A stretch of DNA of 62,158 bases from JAFGRR01 sp964563855 (GCA_964563855.1 CAZLYU010000018.1:1-62158); one strand, 5' to 3'. Counted from the first letter of the stretch, positions 16,601 through 25,801 are shown. Program-made: numbers and translations. Notes: a model not told the origin generated them from the sequence alone.

Positions 16601-19600
16601 ATGAGAATGTCACGCGTAAGTTGTGCACTCCTTGGCTGCCTGGTCGGCGTCACCGCCGCCCACGCGCAGTTCCCACAGTTGATTACAGACTTCGAGACAG
16701 CGCCCGATGGCGGCGCGTATCTCACCCAGCCTGCATCGCTGGGCGATCTCGAGGTGGTGATCTTCCAGGATCCCGCGGAAGCGGACGTCACCACGGCGAA
16801 CATCGTCGGCGACATCCCCGTCGATCCAAACGTCACGCCGCTGCCGAGCACCGAAGAGTCGTTTGTCGCCGACTTCACGGGTGACTCGTTCTTCGGCGCG
16901 AACAACAGCAACCAGTTCCTCGACATCCGCTTCCAGTGGGCGGATCCAAACGATGACACCCGCTGGGCGCTGATCGAGACGCTCCAGTCGCCGACCCTCG
17001 GCGACCCGTCGGTCCATCTCGACGGCACCATCAGCTTCTACGTCAACATCCCGGACTGCTCGGCGTTCGAGTTCACCGACCTGACGCGCACGCCGCAGAT
17101 CGGCGTCGCGCTGCTGATCGCCGAGACCGGCAACGACCTGCCGCAGGGTTTCCAGGACTTCGACATTCTCAACGGCGACCTGGAGTTCGTCGGTGTGTCT
17201 TCCGTCACCGACCCCAACTCCGCCACCCCCCGCCCCGTGCCCACGACCGTGCTTTCGATCACGGACAACGATTGCTCGGGCAGCAGCACCGGCCCGGCCG
17301 GTGATTGGCGCCTCGTCACGTTCGACCTCGACACCGCCAGCGTCGTCGGCTGGACCGCCGAAGGCGGCGACGGTGTGCTCGACGCCACCGGCGTCGGCGA
17401 CGGCGTGAATCGCGGCGTGCTGGCCGGTCTGGTTCTGACCGTGCAGGGCGGCGACACCACCAGCGAGTATCTCGAGTTCCTCGTCGACCAGATCACGTTT
17501 GAAGCCCCGGTCACCGAACCGGCCGTCGCGCCGTCCATCGCTTCGCCGGTCGTCGCGAACGACGTCGACGTGCAGGTCAATGACCTGACCCCGCGGGCGA
17601 CCAATGTGACGGTCGAAGTCGACCGTGCCGACGGCGACAACGATGATCCGTTCGTCGCTGACGAGACCTTTTCGGCCAGCCCCGGCCTGAGCACCACCGG
17701 TGAAGCACGCTTCGCCGTCGTCGGCGTCACGCCGGCCCTCGCGGTCGGTGACCGCGTGCGGGCGTTCCAGACGGTGGGCGGTGATGTCGGCCCGTTCTCG
17801 AGCGTCGTGCCGGTCAACCCGCCGGCCGCGTTCAGCGCCACGCTCGCGTTGGACGAAGACGGCAACTTCGGCGCCGCGCCGGCCGACTTCATCTTCGTCG
17901 GCGCCCTGTCCACGACGCCGGTTGGCAAGCCCGTCCTGCCGATTCAGGGTGTCTGGCAGAAGCTCGAATACTCGCTGATTCCGGGCGTCGAACCGCTGCA
18001 GGACTTTGCCGGCGGCGGCACGACCCTTGATCCGGATGGTGGTCTGTACAACATCGACTCGATGTTCTTCACCATCGACCAGACCGAACCGAGCGCCGGT
18101 CCCTACACGCTTTACATCGACCGTGTCTACTACATCGATCCGAACGGCGATGAGCAGATCATCTCGAGCGCCGAGCTCGGCAACCCGTTCCCATTCGTTC
18201 GCGGTCAGAGCACGGCGATCAACACCAGTAGCACGCTCTCGACGGCGGCCAGCTTCGACGGCGTCTCGTCGAACCTGCACACCTGGGAGTTCCCGGATAC
18301 CGCCGGCTCGAACACCTACGCGCCGTTCCGTCCCGCCGTGGCGTTTTCCGACGCCTCGACCGCTGTCGGCATGTACCTGCTCGTCGTCGAAGCAGACCCG
18401 AACGCGCCGGCGGCGCCGTCGATGCCGCTGCAGATCGTCGGTTCGGCGCCCGCCGTCACGGTGACCGGCATCGATCCGGCCGCGACGAGCGTCGACCTGC
18501 TGGTCAACGGCTTCGTGCAGGGCACGGTCAACCCGGCCGGTGCGACCTCGGTTGACATCGTTCCGAACATTCCGCTGCTGGTCTTCGACTCGGTTTCGGC
18601 CACCTACGACGTCGGCGGTGAGACCAGTAATCTCGCGCTGGCCCGCGGCGTTACCGCTCCGAACGCGCCGACCGTCGCAGGTCCGCTGGTCGTCAACCAG
18701 ACTTCGGTTACCGTGAGCGGCATCCTCAATGCCGCCAACGCGACCGCCAACGAGGTCAAGCTCTTCATCGACGGCGTCGAGGTCGCGAGCGTCGATCCCG
18801 CCGGCGCAGCGTCGGTCGTGTTCAACGTGAACCCCGCGCTTGCCGAAGGCGAGCAGGTCACCGCTTCGCAGGTGGTCAACGGCGTCGAAAGCGATCAGTC
18901 GTCGGCCGTCGGCGTCGGCACCGGCGTCGTCCGCAACGTCGTCATCAACGAGTTCGTGTACGACGACTTGGGCGGCGACGACCGCGAGTTCATCGAACTC
19001 TATAACGCCGGCTCCAGCTCGGAGAACATCTCCGGGTGGACGCTGCGTCTGTCGAGCACGCCGGACGTCGTCATCCCGGCCGCCACCACGCTGGCCCCAG
19101 GTGACTTCTACGTCGTCGGTAATGCATCGGTCGCTAACGTCGATCAGACGTGGGGCACGGATGCGTTGGGCAACGGCGTCGACTCCATCGAGCTGCTCGA
19201 CCAGAACAGCGTGCTCGTTGATGTCGTGATCTACGAGCTCAACAAGGGCCCGGTGGCGGCTTCGCCTGGCGAGGGCGGCATCTGGGGCAACTTCACCTCG
19301 ATCGACGGCACGTTCCAGTCGTGGGCCCGCTGGTTCGACGGCTTTGACACCGACGACAACGGTCGCGACTTCGGTCTGCTGCCCCTGACGCCGGGCGCCA
19401 CCAACGAAGGTCCGGTCATCACGCCGCTCAGCGAAAACTTCGACGCGGTGACGGTGGGTGACGGCGTGCCGAACTTCCTCGGCTCGTTCGTGAACCTGGC
19501 CGCGATCGATCCGACCGTCGCCGACGCGCTGAACCCCAACGTTATTCCGGCTTCGCCGCAGGGCGGCAACGCCGCGGTGATGTGGGATCCGTCGGGCGGC

Positions 19601-21568
19601 GGCAACCAGGCCCAGCTGCTCGATCTGGCGACGTTCAGCCTCGGCTTTACGGCGGAGATCTACATCGATGTCGACATGTCCCCGTTCGTCCCCGCCGACG
19701 CGGTGGAAACGGAGAACTGGTCGATCGGTCTCGGCAGCATCGGCCCGTTCCATAACAACCTCGGCACCGTGTTCAATGGCAACACCGGCCTGATGTGGCA
19801 GTTCGAGAAGGTCGAAGACCCCAACAACGACGGCACGGTCGGCTCAGTCTCGCTGCAGCTCGTGAACCGCGGTTCCGGCGGCAATGATGCGGGTGTCGAC
19901 GGCGTTGACTTCGAGGTGCTGTTCGATGTCCCGGCCGTCGACCTGACGACCGGCTGGCACACCATCAGCCTCGAACGCAACTTCGAGACCGTGACGGCTT
20001 CGTTTAATGGCCTCAATGTCGCGACGACGGTGACCGGCAACGGCCCGAGCACGCTGATGTTCGGCTATCGCGAGTTCACCGCCGGTCCGCTGGCCAACCT
20101 GCGCCCGCCGACCATCGACAACCTCGTCGTCACCGTTCCGGCCGCTCCGACCACCGGCGCCTGCTGCACCGATGGCGGCGGTTGCTCGATCCTGACCGAG
20201 GCCGCGTGCATCGCCTTCGGCGGCAGCTACGGCGGCGACAACACCGATTGCTCAGACGGCGATATCAGCGGTCAGGCGGATGCGTGCGAAGCCCTCTCGG
20301 CCCCGGCGCCAATGGTCGCCGGTCCGATCTGCTCGATCGACAAGCTCGTCGAAGTCACCGGCGTCGTTGCGACGGCTTCGGAAGTCACCGTGTTCGAGAA
20401 CGGCGTGAACCCGATCGGCTCGGCCGTTCCGGGTGGTGCGTCGACCGTGCGCGTGGTGCTCACCTCTGATCTGACGCCGGGCGCCGACATCTCGGCGACC
20501 CAGTCGGTCGGCAGCGCGGAAAGCGTTCAGTCGGCGGCGGTCATGGTCGAAGACTGCAGCTTCGCGTGCGACATGCTGTTCATGGATGACCTCGACACCG
20601 ACACCTCGGCGAACTACACGGTCGTCGTCGGCAGCGCCGACACGGCGGTCACCTTCGCCTACGACTACTCGGCCGACGGCGTCCCGGCCTCGCCGGGCGG
20701 CAGCGGTTCGACCATCGGTCTGAAGATGGAGGCCAACCTGACGGATGGCGCTGCCGATGTGGTTTCGGTCGCTCCGACCGGCATCACCCCGGCCGGCGAC
20801 TACACCCTGACGGCCGAGATCTGGATCAACTTCGCGATCGCCGGCTCGGGCACCACCGAGTTCATCGGTGCGGGTGTTGGTTTTGACGGCCTGACGGCCG
20901 ACCAGAACGGCGCGACGTTCATCGGTGCGGGCGAAGGCGGCTCGGGCTTTGCCGACTTCCGCGGCTTCGCCGACGGTGTGACGCTGACCGCTCAGGACGG
21001 CAACATCATCACCGACTTCACCAACTACGATAACGCTGACGATCCGTCGCTGGCGGCCGCCTTCCCGGCCGAGCCGGTTCCGGCCGGTCAGGGTCAGGCT
21101 GGTAGCGGCTTCGACGGTGGTCTGGCGTTCAAGTGGCGTCTCATGGAGATGCGCGTCGATCGCTCGCTCGAAACCGTCACGGTCACGATCGACGGCGTCG
21201 AGCTGGGCACGATCACGTGCGGCGGTGAGCTGGGCAATACCTGCTCCATCGACGGTCTCGTCCGCATGATGTACGTCGAGGTCTTCGCTTCGGTCGCGTC
21301 GCAGCCGCAGTTCCAGTTCGGTCTGTTCGACAACATCACCGTGGTCGAAAACTGCGACCTCGCGCCGCCGTGCCTCTGCGGTGACGTGAACAACGACGGT
21401 GCGGTGAACGCCGGCGACATCGACTGCTTCGTGCAGGCGGTGGTCTCGGGCACGCCGTGCGACGCGGACTGCTCGCTGATCGCGGCGGACACCAATGGCG
21501 ACATGGTCGTGAACGCGGGCGACATCGACTCGTTCGTCGACGCGGTCGTGAGCGGTAGCTGCCAGTAG
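16601..21568 (+). CDS. Giant secreted multidomain protein with lamin-tail and dockerin-like domains
   Basis: A 1655-residue exported protein. Signal peptide: MRMSRVSCALLGCLVGVTAAHAQ. Visible parts: an N-terminal beta domain (about 25-300); four Ig-like repeats of about 80 residues at about 307-390, 601-680, 688-775 and 1233-1318, each with a VxVxG...VxLxxNG...PxGAxSV...VxAxQxV pattern; a beta domain near 415-600; a lamin-tail domain at about 777-880 (VVINEFVYDDLGGDDREFIELYNAG); lectin-like modules at about 940-1180 and 1326-1585; a Cys-rich GACCTDGGGC motif at about 1185-1230; and two dockerin-type Ca-binding repeats at 1590-1655 (GDVNNDGAVNAGDID, ADTNGDMVVNAGDID). No catalytic domain was recognised. 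It is probably surface-bound or released, holding or binding other proteins or glycans. Confidence 0.9.
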   Translation: MRMSRVSCALLGCLVGVTAAHAQFPQLITDFETAPDGGAYLTQPASLGDLEVVIFQDPAEADVTTANIVGDIPVDPNVTPLPSTEESFVADFTGDSFFGANNSNQFLDIRFQWADPNDDTRWALIETLQSPTLGDPSVHLDGTISFYVNIPDCSAFEFTDLTRTPQIGVALLIAETGNDLPQGFQDFDILNGDLEFVGVSSVTDPNSATPRPVPTTVLSITDNDCSGSSTGPAGDWRLVTFDLDTASVVGWTAEGGDGVLDATGVGDGVNRGVLAGLVLTVQGGDTTSEYLEFLVDQITFEAPVTEPAVAPSIASPVVANDVDVQVNDLTPRATNVTVEVDRADGDNDDPFVADETFSASPGLSTTGEARFAVVGVTPALAVGDRVRAFQTVGGDVGPFSSVVPVNPPAAFSATLALDEDGNFGAAPADFIFVGALSTTPVGKPVLPIQGVWQKLEYSLIPGVEPLQDFAGGGTTLDPDGGLYNIDSMFFTIDQTEPSAGPYTLYIDRVYYIDPNGDEQIISSAELGNPFPFVRGQSTAINTSSTLSTAASFDGVSSNLHTWEFPDTAGSNTYAPFRPAVAFSDASTAVGMYLLVVEADPNAPAAPSMPLQIVGSAPAVTVTGIDPAATSVDLLVNGFVQGTVNPAGATSVDIVPNIPLLVFDSVSATYDVGGETSNLALARGVTAPNAPTVAGPLVVNQTSVTVSGILNAANATANEVKLFIDGVEVASVDPAGAASVVFNVNPALAEGEQVTASQVVNGVESDQSSAVGVGTGVVRNVVINEFVYDDLGGDDREFIELYNAGSSSENISGWTLRLSSTPDVVIPAATTLAPGDFYVVGNASVANVDQTWGTDALGNGVDSIELLDQNSVLVDVVIYELNKGPVAASPGEGGIWGNFTSIDGTFQSWARWFDGFDTDDNGRDFGLLPLTPGATNEGPVITPLSENFDAVTVGDGVPNFLGSFVNLAAIDPTVADALNPNVIPASPQGGNAAVMWDPSGGGNQAQLLDLATFSLGFTAEIYIDVDMSPFVPADAVETENWSIGLGSIGPFHNNLGTVFNGNTGLMWQFEKVEDPNNDGTVGSVSLQLVNRGSGGNDAGVDGVDFEVLFDVPAVDLTTGWHTISLERNFETVTASFNGLNVATTVTGNGPSTLMFGYREFTAGPLANLRPPTIDNLVVTVPAAPTTGACCTDGGGCSILTEAACIAFGGSYGGDNTDCSDGDISGQADACEALSAPAPMVAGPICSIDKLVEVTGVVATASEVTVFENGVNPIGSAVPGGASTVRVVLTSDLTPGADISATQSVGSAESVQSAAVMVEDCSFACDMLFMDDLDTDTSANYTVVVGSADTAVTFAYDYSADGVPASPGGSGSTIGLKMEANLTDGAADVVSVAPTGITPAGDYTLTAEIWINFAIAGSGTTEFIGAGVGFDGLTADQNGATFIGAGEGGSGFADFRGFADGVTLTAQDGNIITDFTNYDNADDPSLAAAFPAEPVPAGQGQAGSGFDGGLAFKWRLMEMRVDRSLETVTVTIDGVELGTITCGGELGNTCSIDGLVRMMYVEVFASVASQPQFQFGLFDNITVVENCDLAPPCLCGDVNNDGAVNAGDIDCFVQAVVSGTPCDADCSLIAADTNGDMVVNAGDIDSFVDAVVSGSCQ

Positions 21569-21595
21569 TCGCTGGTTCGTCGTTCTGAATTGCGA

Positions 21596-21633
21596 GACGG
21601 GGTCGTCGGTCTTACGAGACCGGCGGCCCCGTC
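21596..21633 (+). terminator. Strong hairpin after the giant secreted protein gene
   Basis: A 17-bp stem (21596-21612 with 21617-21633, two G-U pairs, no mismatches) closes a TACG loop, 27 bp after the stop codon. There is no clear T-run after it, so it may stop transcription weakly or protect the mRNA 3' end. Confidence 0.6.
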
Positions 21634-21782
21634 CGTTGTGCGCCTGGCGCCAAAGCGTCTCTGGTGCCACGCGAGTCACGCGCGACCGGTCTGAAGATGC
21701 GAATGCTCAGGATGAAGCGAGTTGGGTCGTACGGATCTCGCCAAGGCCCGCCATGATCACGCAGCGGTGCGGCGTCGTTCGC

Positions 21783-22178
21783 TCAGGCCATCGGCAGCGG
21801 CGTCGTTGAACGCACGCCGACCTCGAACCCGCCGGTCAACAGCCGACGCGATTGCACGACGGTCCCGGAGATCGTCAGCGGATCAGCGTCAAACCGCGGC
21901 GTGACCACTTCGATCCGCGATCCCACCGGCAACGGCACACCGATCTGCAGTCCCAATCCATACTGAGAGACGTTCACCGTCTGCGCAGGGCGGGCGATCC
22001 ACGCGTTGCTGATGGGATCAAACAGCCGCACGCGACACGGCAGGCGATGCGGCATGCGCGGCGCCCGCGGCGTGTGCATGTGCGTCGGCACGCTCGCCGC
22101 GGTGTGCGAGCCGGCGCCGGCCGGCCGGGCGGCCTGCACCCTCGGACCGGCGGAAGAATGGCTTGCAGACGACGACAT
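21783..22178 (-). CDS. PilZ-domain protein
   Basis: A 131-residue protein with a C-terminal PilZ domain (about 40-130). The signatures are RMPHRLPCRVRLFDP at the start of the domain, and VNVSQYGLGLQ, the NxSxxG motif, followed by VPLPVGSRIEVVTP and SGTVVQSRRLLTGGFEVGV. The N-terminal 40 residues are Ala/Ser/Pro-rich and disordered. Like the PilZ protein at 687-1064 it should bind cyclic di-GMP; here it lies next to a cell-surface locus, convergent with the giant secreted protein gene, so a role in surface behaviour is possible but unproven. Confidence 0.85.
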   Translation of the reverse strand: MSSSASHSSAGPRVQAARPAGAGSHTAASVPTHMHTPRAPRMPHRLPCRVRLFDPISNAWIARPAQTVNVSQYGLGLQIGVPLPVGSRIEVVTPRFDADPLTISGTVVQSRRLLTGGFEVGVRSTTPLPMA

Positions 22179-22625
22179 CGCGCCAACTCCAAACGAAGGA
22201 CCGGATCGCCAGGCGGCGACCGCACACAGCGGTTATCGGCGACTTCTCCGCTCGTCCTGAATCGCGGCGCCAGGCGCGTGAATTTTGCGTCAATCGAGCC
22301 GCGCGCCGCACGTCATGCTTGACGCCGCGACGCGCAGTTGGCAATGTGACGTAGGAATGGCGTGTCAGCGAGACGCGCACTCGTGCTCGACGACTCACGG
22401 AACTGAGGAGGGCGGCAATGCGTGTGATCTCCATCAACAACTCGGTTTGGAACGCGCGCCGCTAGCTGTTCCTCGCTTCGGCCGAACCCGTGGTCGACGG
22501 GTCTGGCCTCATCACTTGCGAATCCGGCTCCGCCAGCGACGCCCGTCTAACAGGCATCGCTCAAATTCTGCGCTCGCCGAACGCCCCTAAGCGGCCGGCG
22601 GCGCCCCGTGGAGACCGGTTCCACC
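22179..22625. other. Intergenic region between PilZ and rsgA genes
   Basis: About 447 bp with no recognised gene. The only notable item is a 15-codon open frame at 22418-22465 directly behind a near-perfect ribosome site, described separately. No repeat, tRNA or convincing terminator was seen. Confidence 0.4.
22418..22465 (+). CDS. Possible 15-residue peptide with a strong ribosome site
   Basis: ATG at 22418 lies 5 nt after GAGGAGGG (22405-22412), the best Shine-Dalgarno match in this region, and opens a frame of only 15 codons (MRVISINNSVWNARR) before TAG. It could be a leader peptide or the 5' remnant of a decayed gene, since the same frame stays open after the stop for over 200 bp. No homology is recognised. 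Confidence 0.25.
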   Translation: MRVISINNSVWNARR

Positions 22626-23699
22626 ATGCACTTGGAAACCTTCGGCTGGGACGCCAACTGGCGCTCGGCGTTTCTCTCGACTGCGAGTGACGACTGTGTC
22701 GCTCCCGGTCGCGTGCTCAGCGAGCACAAAGACGCTTACGACGTGATGACCGCGGGCGGGCCCGTTCGTGCCGCACTCTCCCCACGCTTACGACGCGACG
22801 CACTAACCCGCCGCGACCTGCCGACCGTCGGCGACTGGGTCGTGCTCGAACAGCGCGCGGCATCCGCGCCGACCGAGCTCACGGCCGTCTTGCCGCGCCG
22901 CAGCGCCTTCGTCCGACGCAGCGCGGGAGCGCAGCACACGGCGCAGGTCGTCGCCGCAAACATAGATGTCGCGCTGCTCGTCGTCGGGCTCGACCTCGAT
23001 TTCAACGTCCGCCGCATCGAACGCTATCTCACCGTGACTTGGGACAGCGGCGCCGTTCCCGTCATCGTGCTCAACAAGGCCGACGTCTGCTTAGATCTCG
23101 ATGCACGTGTCTCGGCGGTGGAAGCCGTCGCGGTCGGCGTGTCGATTCTCGTGGTCAGCGCCGCCACCGGTCTCGGTCTCGACGGGCTGCGAGACCGAGT
23201 GCAGCCCGGCAAGACCTTGTGCCTGGTCGGTTCATCCGGCGTCGGGAAGTCTTCGCTCATCAACGCGCTCGCCAGCGATGCCCGTCAGGCGACCGGGGAG
23301 ATTCGTGAAGGCGACGGCCGCGGCAAGCACACCACCACCTACAAGTCACTCATGCAGTTGCCCGGCGGCGGCCTCATCATCGACACCCCCGGCATGCGCG
23401 AGCTGCAACTGTTCGACGCGGACGGCGGCGGTCTCGACGCGACGTTCAGCGATGTCGCCGCGCTTTCCAGGGAGTGTCGCTTTCGCGATTGCCGGCACGA
23501 ACGCGAGCCAGGCTGCGCCGTTCGCGCCGCCGTCGCGAATGGGGCGCTGCCCGCCGATCGACTCCGCAGCTACCACAAGCTGCGCCGCGAACTCCACCAC
23601 GCCGCGCTCAAGGAGGATCCTGTCGCGCGCAAGGCCGAGGTCGCCCGCTGGCGACGCATGACGTCTGCCGGCCGCGAGCGGTCCAAGCGTAAGACATAG
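22626..23699 (+). CDS. rsgA: Ribosome small-subunit-dependent GTPase RsgA
   Basis: RsgA (YjeQ), 357 residues, is a circularly permuted GTPase that checks late 30S maturation. An N-terminal OB domain (about 25-105) is followed by motifs in the permuted order: NKADV (G4), SAATG (G5), GSSGVGKSSLINAL (G1 P-loop), and DTPGM (G3). The C-terminal zinc domain is CRFRDCRHEREPGCAV, with the Cys-His-Cys-Cys ligands present. A GGAG sits upstream of ATG 22626. It stands alone, convergent with archease. Confidence 0.96.
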   Translation: MHLETFGWDANWRSAFLSTASDDCVAPGRVLSEHKDAYDVMTAGGPVRAALSPRLRRDALTRRDLPTVGDWVVLEQRAASAPTELTAVLPRRSAFVRRSAGAQHTAQVVAANIDVALLVVGLDLDFNVRRIERYLTVTWDSGAVPVIVLNKADVCLDLDARVSAVEAVAVGVSILVVSAATGLGLDGLRDRVQPGKTLCLVGSSGVGKSSLINALASDARQATGEIREGDGRGKHTTTYKSLMQLPGGGLIIDTPGMRELQLFDADGGGLDATFSDVAALSRECRFRDCRHEREPGCAVRAAVANGALPADRLRSYHKLRRELHHAALKEDPVARKAEVARWRRMTSAGRERSKRKT

Positions 23700-23772
23700 C
23701 CGTGTCGCCGCTGCGTCACGACGCCGCGAGTCGGGTGTTTGCCTGACGCGCCGGGCGCCGCATTCGGCTCTC

Positions 23773-24201
23773 TTAGATGTCAACGATGAAGCGTGCTCGC
23801 CAGCCGTCGGCTTCGCGGCAAACGGCGAGTTCGTGATAGGTGACGGCCTTCACCTCGCGGTGCAGCTCCGCGGCGCCTTCGTCGAGTGGGGCGGCGCGAT
23901 ACGTGATCTGCACCGTGCTCGTCCCTGCGAACTCCGCTTCGCACGTGTCGATAAACATCACCGCGCGGTCGCGCTCGAACAGCATCAGCGCTTCCGAGAG
24001 CACGTCGTGCAACAACAGCGCCGCATCCGCGTGCGTCCAGCGACGCGTATGCCCCGCGCCGCCCTCGCTCGGCGGGAGTGAGCCGATGCACGCGTGCAGG
24101 CCCGCGACAGACGCACGAATCAACCCCGCCGCGTCGGGCGCAGAAGCCGCCACGCCGAGATCGGCCGTGTGCTCAAACAGGCTAAATCCGGCGCTGTTCA
24201 T
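23773..24201 (-). CDS. Archease
   Basis: A 142-residue archease, the small chaperone that activates the RtcB RNA ligase by promoting its guanylylation. The diagnostic start SLFEHTADLGVAASAPD is present, as are the mid-protein HDVLSEALMLFERD and the C-terminal VKAVTYHELAVCREADGWRARFIVDI with the metal-binding Asp at the end. I start at ATG 24201, where the family N-terminus begins. No rtcB lies in the window, so its usual partner must be elsewhere or absent. Confidence 0.93.
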   Translation of the reverse strand: MNSAGFSLFEHTADLGVAASAPDAAGLIRASVAGLHACIGSLPPSEGGAGHTRRWTHADAALLLHDVLSEALMLFERDRAVMFIDTCEAEFAGTSTVQITYRAAPLDEGAAELHREVKAVTYHELAVCREADGWRARFIVDI

Positions 24202-24273
24202 CGCTGCCCCCTCCGCGCTGCGTCGCACGCCAGCGTCCGCGGCTCGGCGAACCAACGTCACCCACGCCGTTGA

Positions 24274-24777
24274 TTACTCGTCATCCGCATTCAGCTTCGC
24301 GATGACGGTCTCGAAGGCGGTGTAGTAGCCCAGGCAAGCACGCTCGATTCGCGCGCGAAACTCGGGTTGCGACAGCTCATCCATCTGGCTCAACTCGAGC
24401 GGCGTCGCGAAGTAAAAGTACTTGCCCTGGTCGCGATAATGCTCGACAGGGGGCTCCGGCCAATCGAGATCGACCTCGTCGAACCCAGCCTCCACAAACT
24501 CCGACATCGTGTCACCGCTGTCTTCGATGGCTTGCTCGAGATCCTCGCTACACCAGCGGTCGTCGGTCAACACGCCGATGCGAACCTGCGGAATCAACGG
24601 ACGCACAGCCACTTCGAGCCACAGCTGCGGCGCGAGCCCAAAACGCGTCGCCAGCGTCGAGCCATCCTCGCGATCGACGCGCGCCGGCCCTTCAAAGCGT
24701 TCATCAGCGCTCAGCGTCGCCTCCAGCGCACTGCGAAATGATTCGACCTGATCACGAGCGGTGGCATCCACGGGCAT
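24274..24777 (-). CDS. Conserved-looking hypothetical protein
   Basis: A 167-residue acidic protein of no family I recognise. It is soluble, with no signal or membrane helix. The pattern (a helix FRSALEATLSADERF, then beta strands LWLEVAVRPLIPQVRIGVLTD, then an acidic loop and a C-terminal helix RARIERACLGYYTAFETVIAKL) resembles small alpha/beta chaperone-like folds. A start at ATG 24777 or GTG 24795 is possible; GAGGAG lies 10 nt before the ATG. It sits between archease and a kinase-like gene on the same strand, with 40-70 bp gaps, so an operon of three is likely. Confidence 0.6.
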   Translation of the reverse strand: MPVDATARDQVESFRSALEATLSADERFEGPARVDREDGSTLATRFGLAPQLWLEVAVRPLIPQVRIGVLTDDRWCSEDLEQAIEDSGDTMSEFVEAGFDEVDLDWPEPPVEHYRDQGKYFYFATPLELSQMDELSQPEFRARIERACLGYYTAFETVIAKLNADDE

Positions 24778-24819
24778 CCTCGTTGCTCTCCTCACGCGTT
24801 GGAAGTCACGACCCGGCGG

Positions 24820-25614
24820 CTATTTCGCGCCGAACCCCGGCACATTCTTATGTTCGCCGCGATCAACGCGACGCAGTATCCGACGACGCAACTGGGTAAT
24901 CGGCCGCGCAATCAACCGGTGCAGACGAATCCAGATGCTGAGCCGCTCGACGACGACCCGCTCGCCTTCCGCAAGCTGATCCGGCCGCAGGCGGCGTTTG
25001 TGCTTGAGCAGATGATAGCGGTCGGCTAACTGGAATCGCCGCAACATCCATTGGACCGGTGCGAGCCGGCGCCATCCCCTCCGCGGCAGATGCAGCGAAA
25101 TCTGAAAGTCGATCAGATATGGGCGGCCGTCATCGCCGAGCAGCACATTCTGCCGCTTGTTGAGATCCACGTACGCGATCGATCGGGCGTGCATGGCGTC
25201 GAGCAGCGCGTCGAGCTGCGGAAAGAACGCATCCGCTACCGCGTCGTCGCGCCCCAGCGGCCGACCGGGTACGTAGGCGTGCATCACGCCCGTGGCGCCG
25301 ACCCTTCCAAGCCACTCCGGCACGCCGGGCAGATCCGACGTGAGCTGGTAAAGCTCAGCCTCGCGCCGCGCGAGGAAGCGTCCGATCCAGTCCAGCGGCA
25401 GCCCGCACGCGTCGTTGACGCGGTTGAACTTGATCACGACGTCGCGGTCGCCCCCGCGATAGCGGCCTGTGCCGGCGAAGAAGTCGTGCTTATAGGTGTG
25501 CTGCAGCAGGTAAACGACGCCGCCGTGCTCCACCCGCGCGGGCAGTTGGGCGCCGGGGAGCGCAAAACGCCATTGACGTCCACGGGGCATAGGGGCGTTT
25601 CGCGAGGAACTCAT
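24820..25614 (-). CDS. Kinase-like protein (lipopolysaccharide kinase/RIO-like)
   Basis: A 264-residue protein of the protein-kinase-like fold. It keeps the VVIKF lysine (K62), a catalytic-loop Asp with downstream Asn (YVDLNKRQNVLL, D150 and N156) and the metal-binding Asp (LIDFQIS, D169; the usual DFG Gly is Gln). The whole is close to WaaP/KdkA and RIO-like small kinases, so its target may be a sugar of the LPS core or a protein. The C-terminal about 60 residues are very Arg-rich. Translation may begin at ATG 25614 or 25590; a perfect TATAAT lies only 8 bp upstream of 25614, so a transcript from it would be nearly leaderless. Divergent from the Rrf2 gene. Confidence 0.7.
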   Translation of the reverse strand: MSSSRNAPMPRGRQWRFALPGAQLPARVEHGGVVYLLQHTYKHDFFAGTGRYRGGDRDVVIKFNRVNDACGLPLDWIGRFLARREAELYQLTSDLPGVPEWLGRVGATGVMHAYVPGRPLGRDDAVADAFFPQLDALLDAMHARSIAYVDLNKRQNVLLGDDGRPYLIDFQISLHLPRRGWRRLAPVQWMLRRFQLADRYHLLKHKRRLRPDQLAEGERVVVERLSIWIRLHRLIARPITQLRRRILRRVDRGEHKNVPGFGAK

Positions 25615-25622
25615 TGAGAAAA

Positions 25623-25628
25623 ATTATA
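25623..25628 (-). promoter_or_regulatory. TATAAT -10 element before the kinase-like gene
   Basis: A perfect TATAAT on the minus strand, 8 bp upstream of ATG 25614, in an AT-rich patch; no good -35 is seen. Transcription from it would start at or next to the ATG. Confidence 0.45.
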
Positions 25629-25650
25629 ACGAATTTGTGGCGACTTGCGG

Positions 25651-25679
25651 TTTACGCGACCCACGACCCTACCTAGAAT
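25651..25679 (+). promoter_or_regulatory. Putative promoter for the Rrf2 regulator gene
   Basis: TTTACG (25651-25656), 17 bp, TAGAAT (25674-25679), about 120 bp upstream of the Rrf2 start and facing away from the kinase-like gene. Confidence 0.45.
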
Positions 25680-25801
25680 AATTACTCTGGCATTGCGCGC
25701 CGCGCCGTCACGCACGCCTTTCTACGTCAGCGTCGGCTCGGTCGCATCGTTTGGGTTCGACGTCCGCGGCGTCGCGTCACCAAACCAGCGGAGGTACAGC
25801 G

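Noticed and set aside
16610..19753. A 1047-codon open frame on the minus strand inside the giant secreted protein gene
   Set aside because: It is Arg/Asp/Val-rich with no domain and mirrors the codon bias of the plus-strand gene, which has a signal peptide and clear domains. High-GC genes commonly leave the antisense frame open.
20252..21679. A 475-codon minus-strand frame over the dockerin region
   Set aside because: Same reason: antisense shadow of a high-GC gene, no family resemblance, and it runs through the terminator hairpin.
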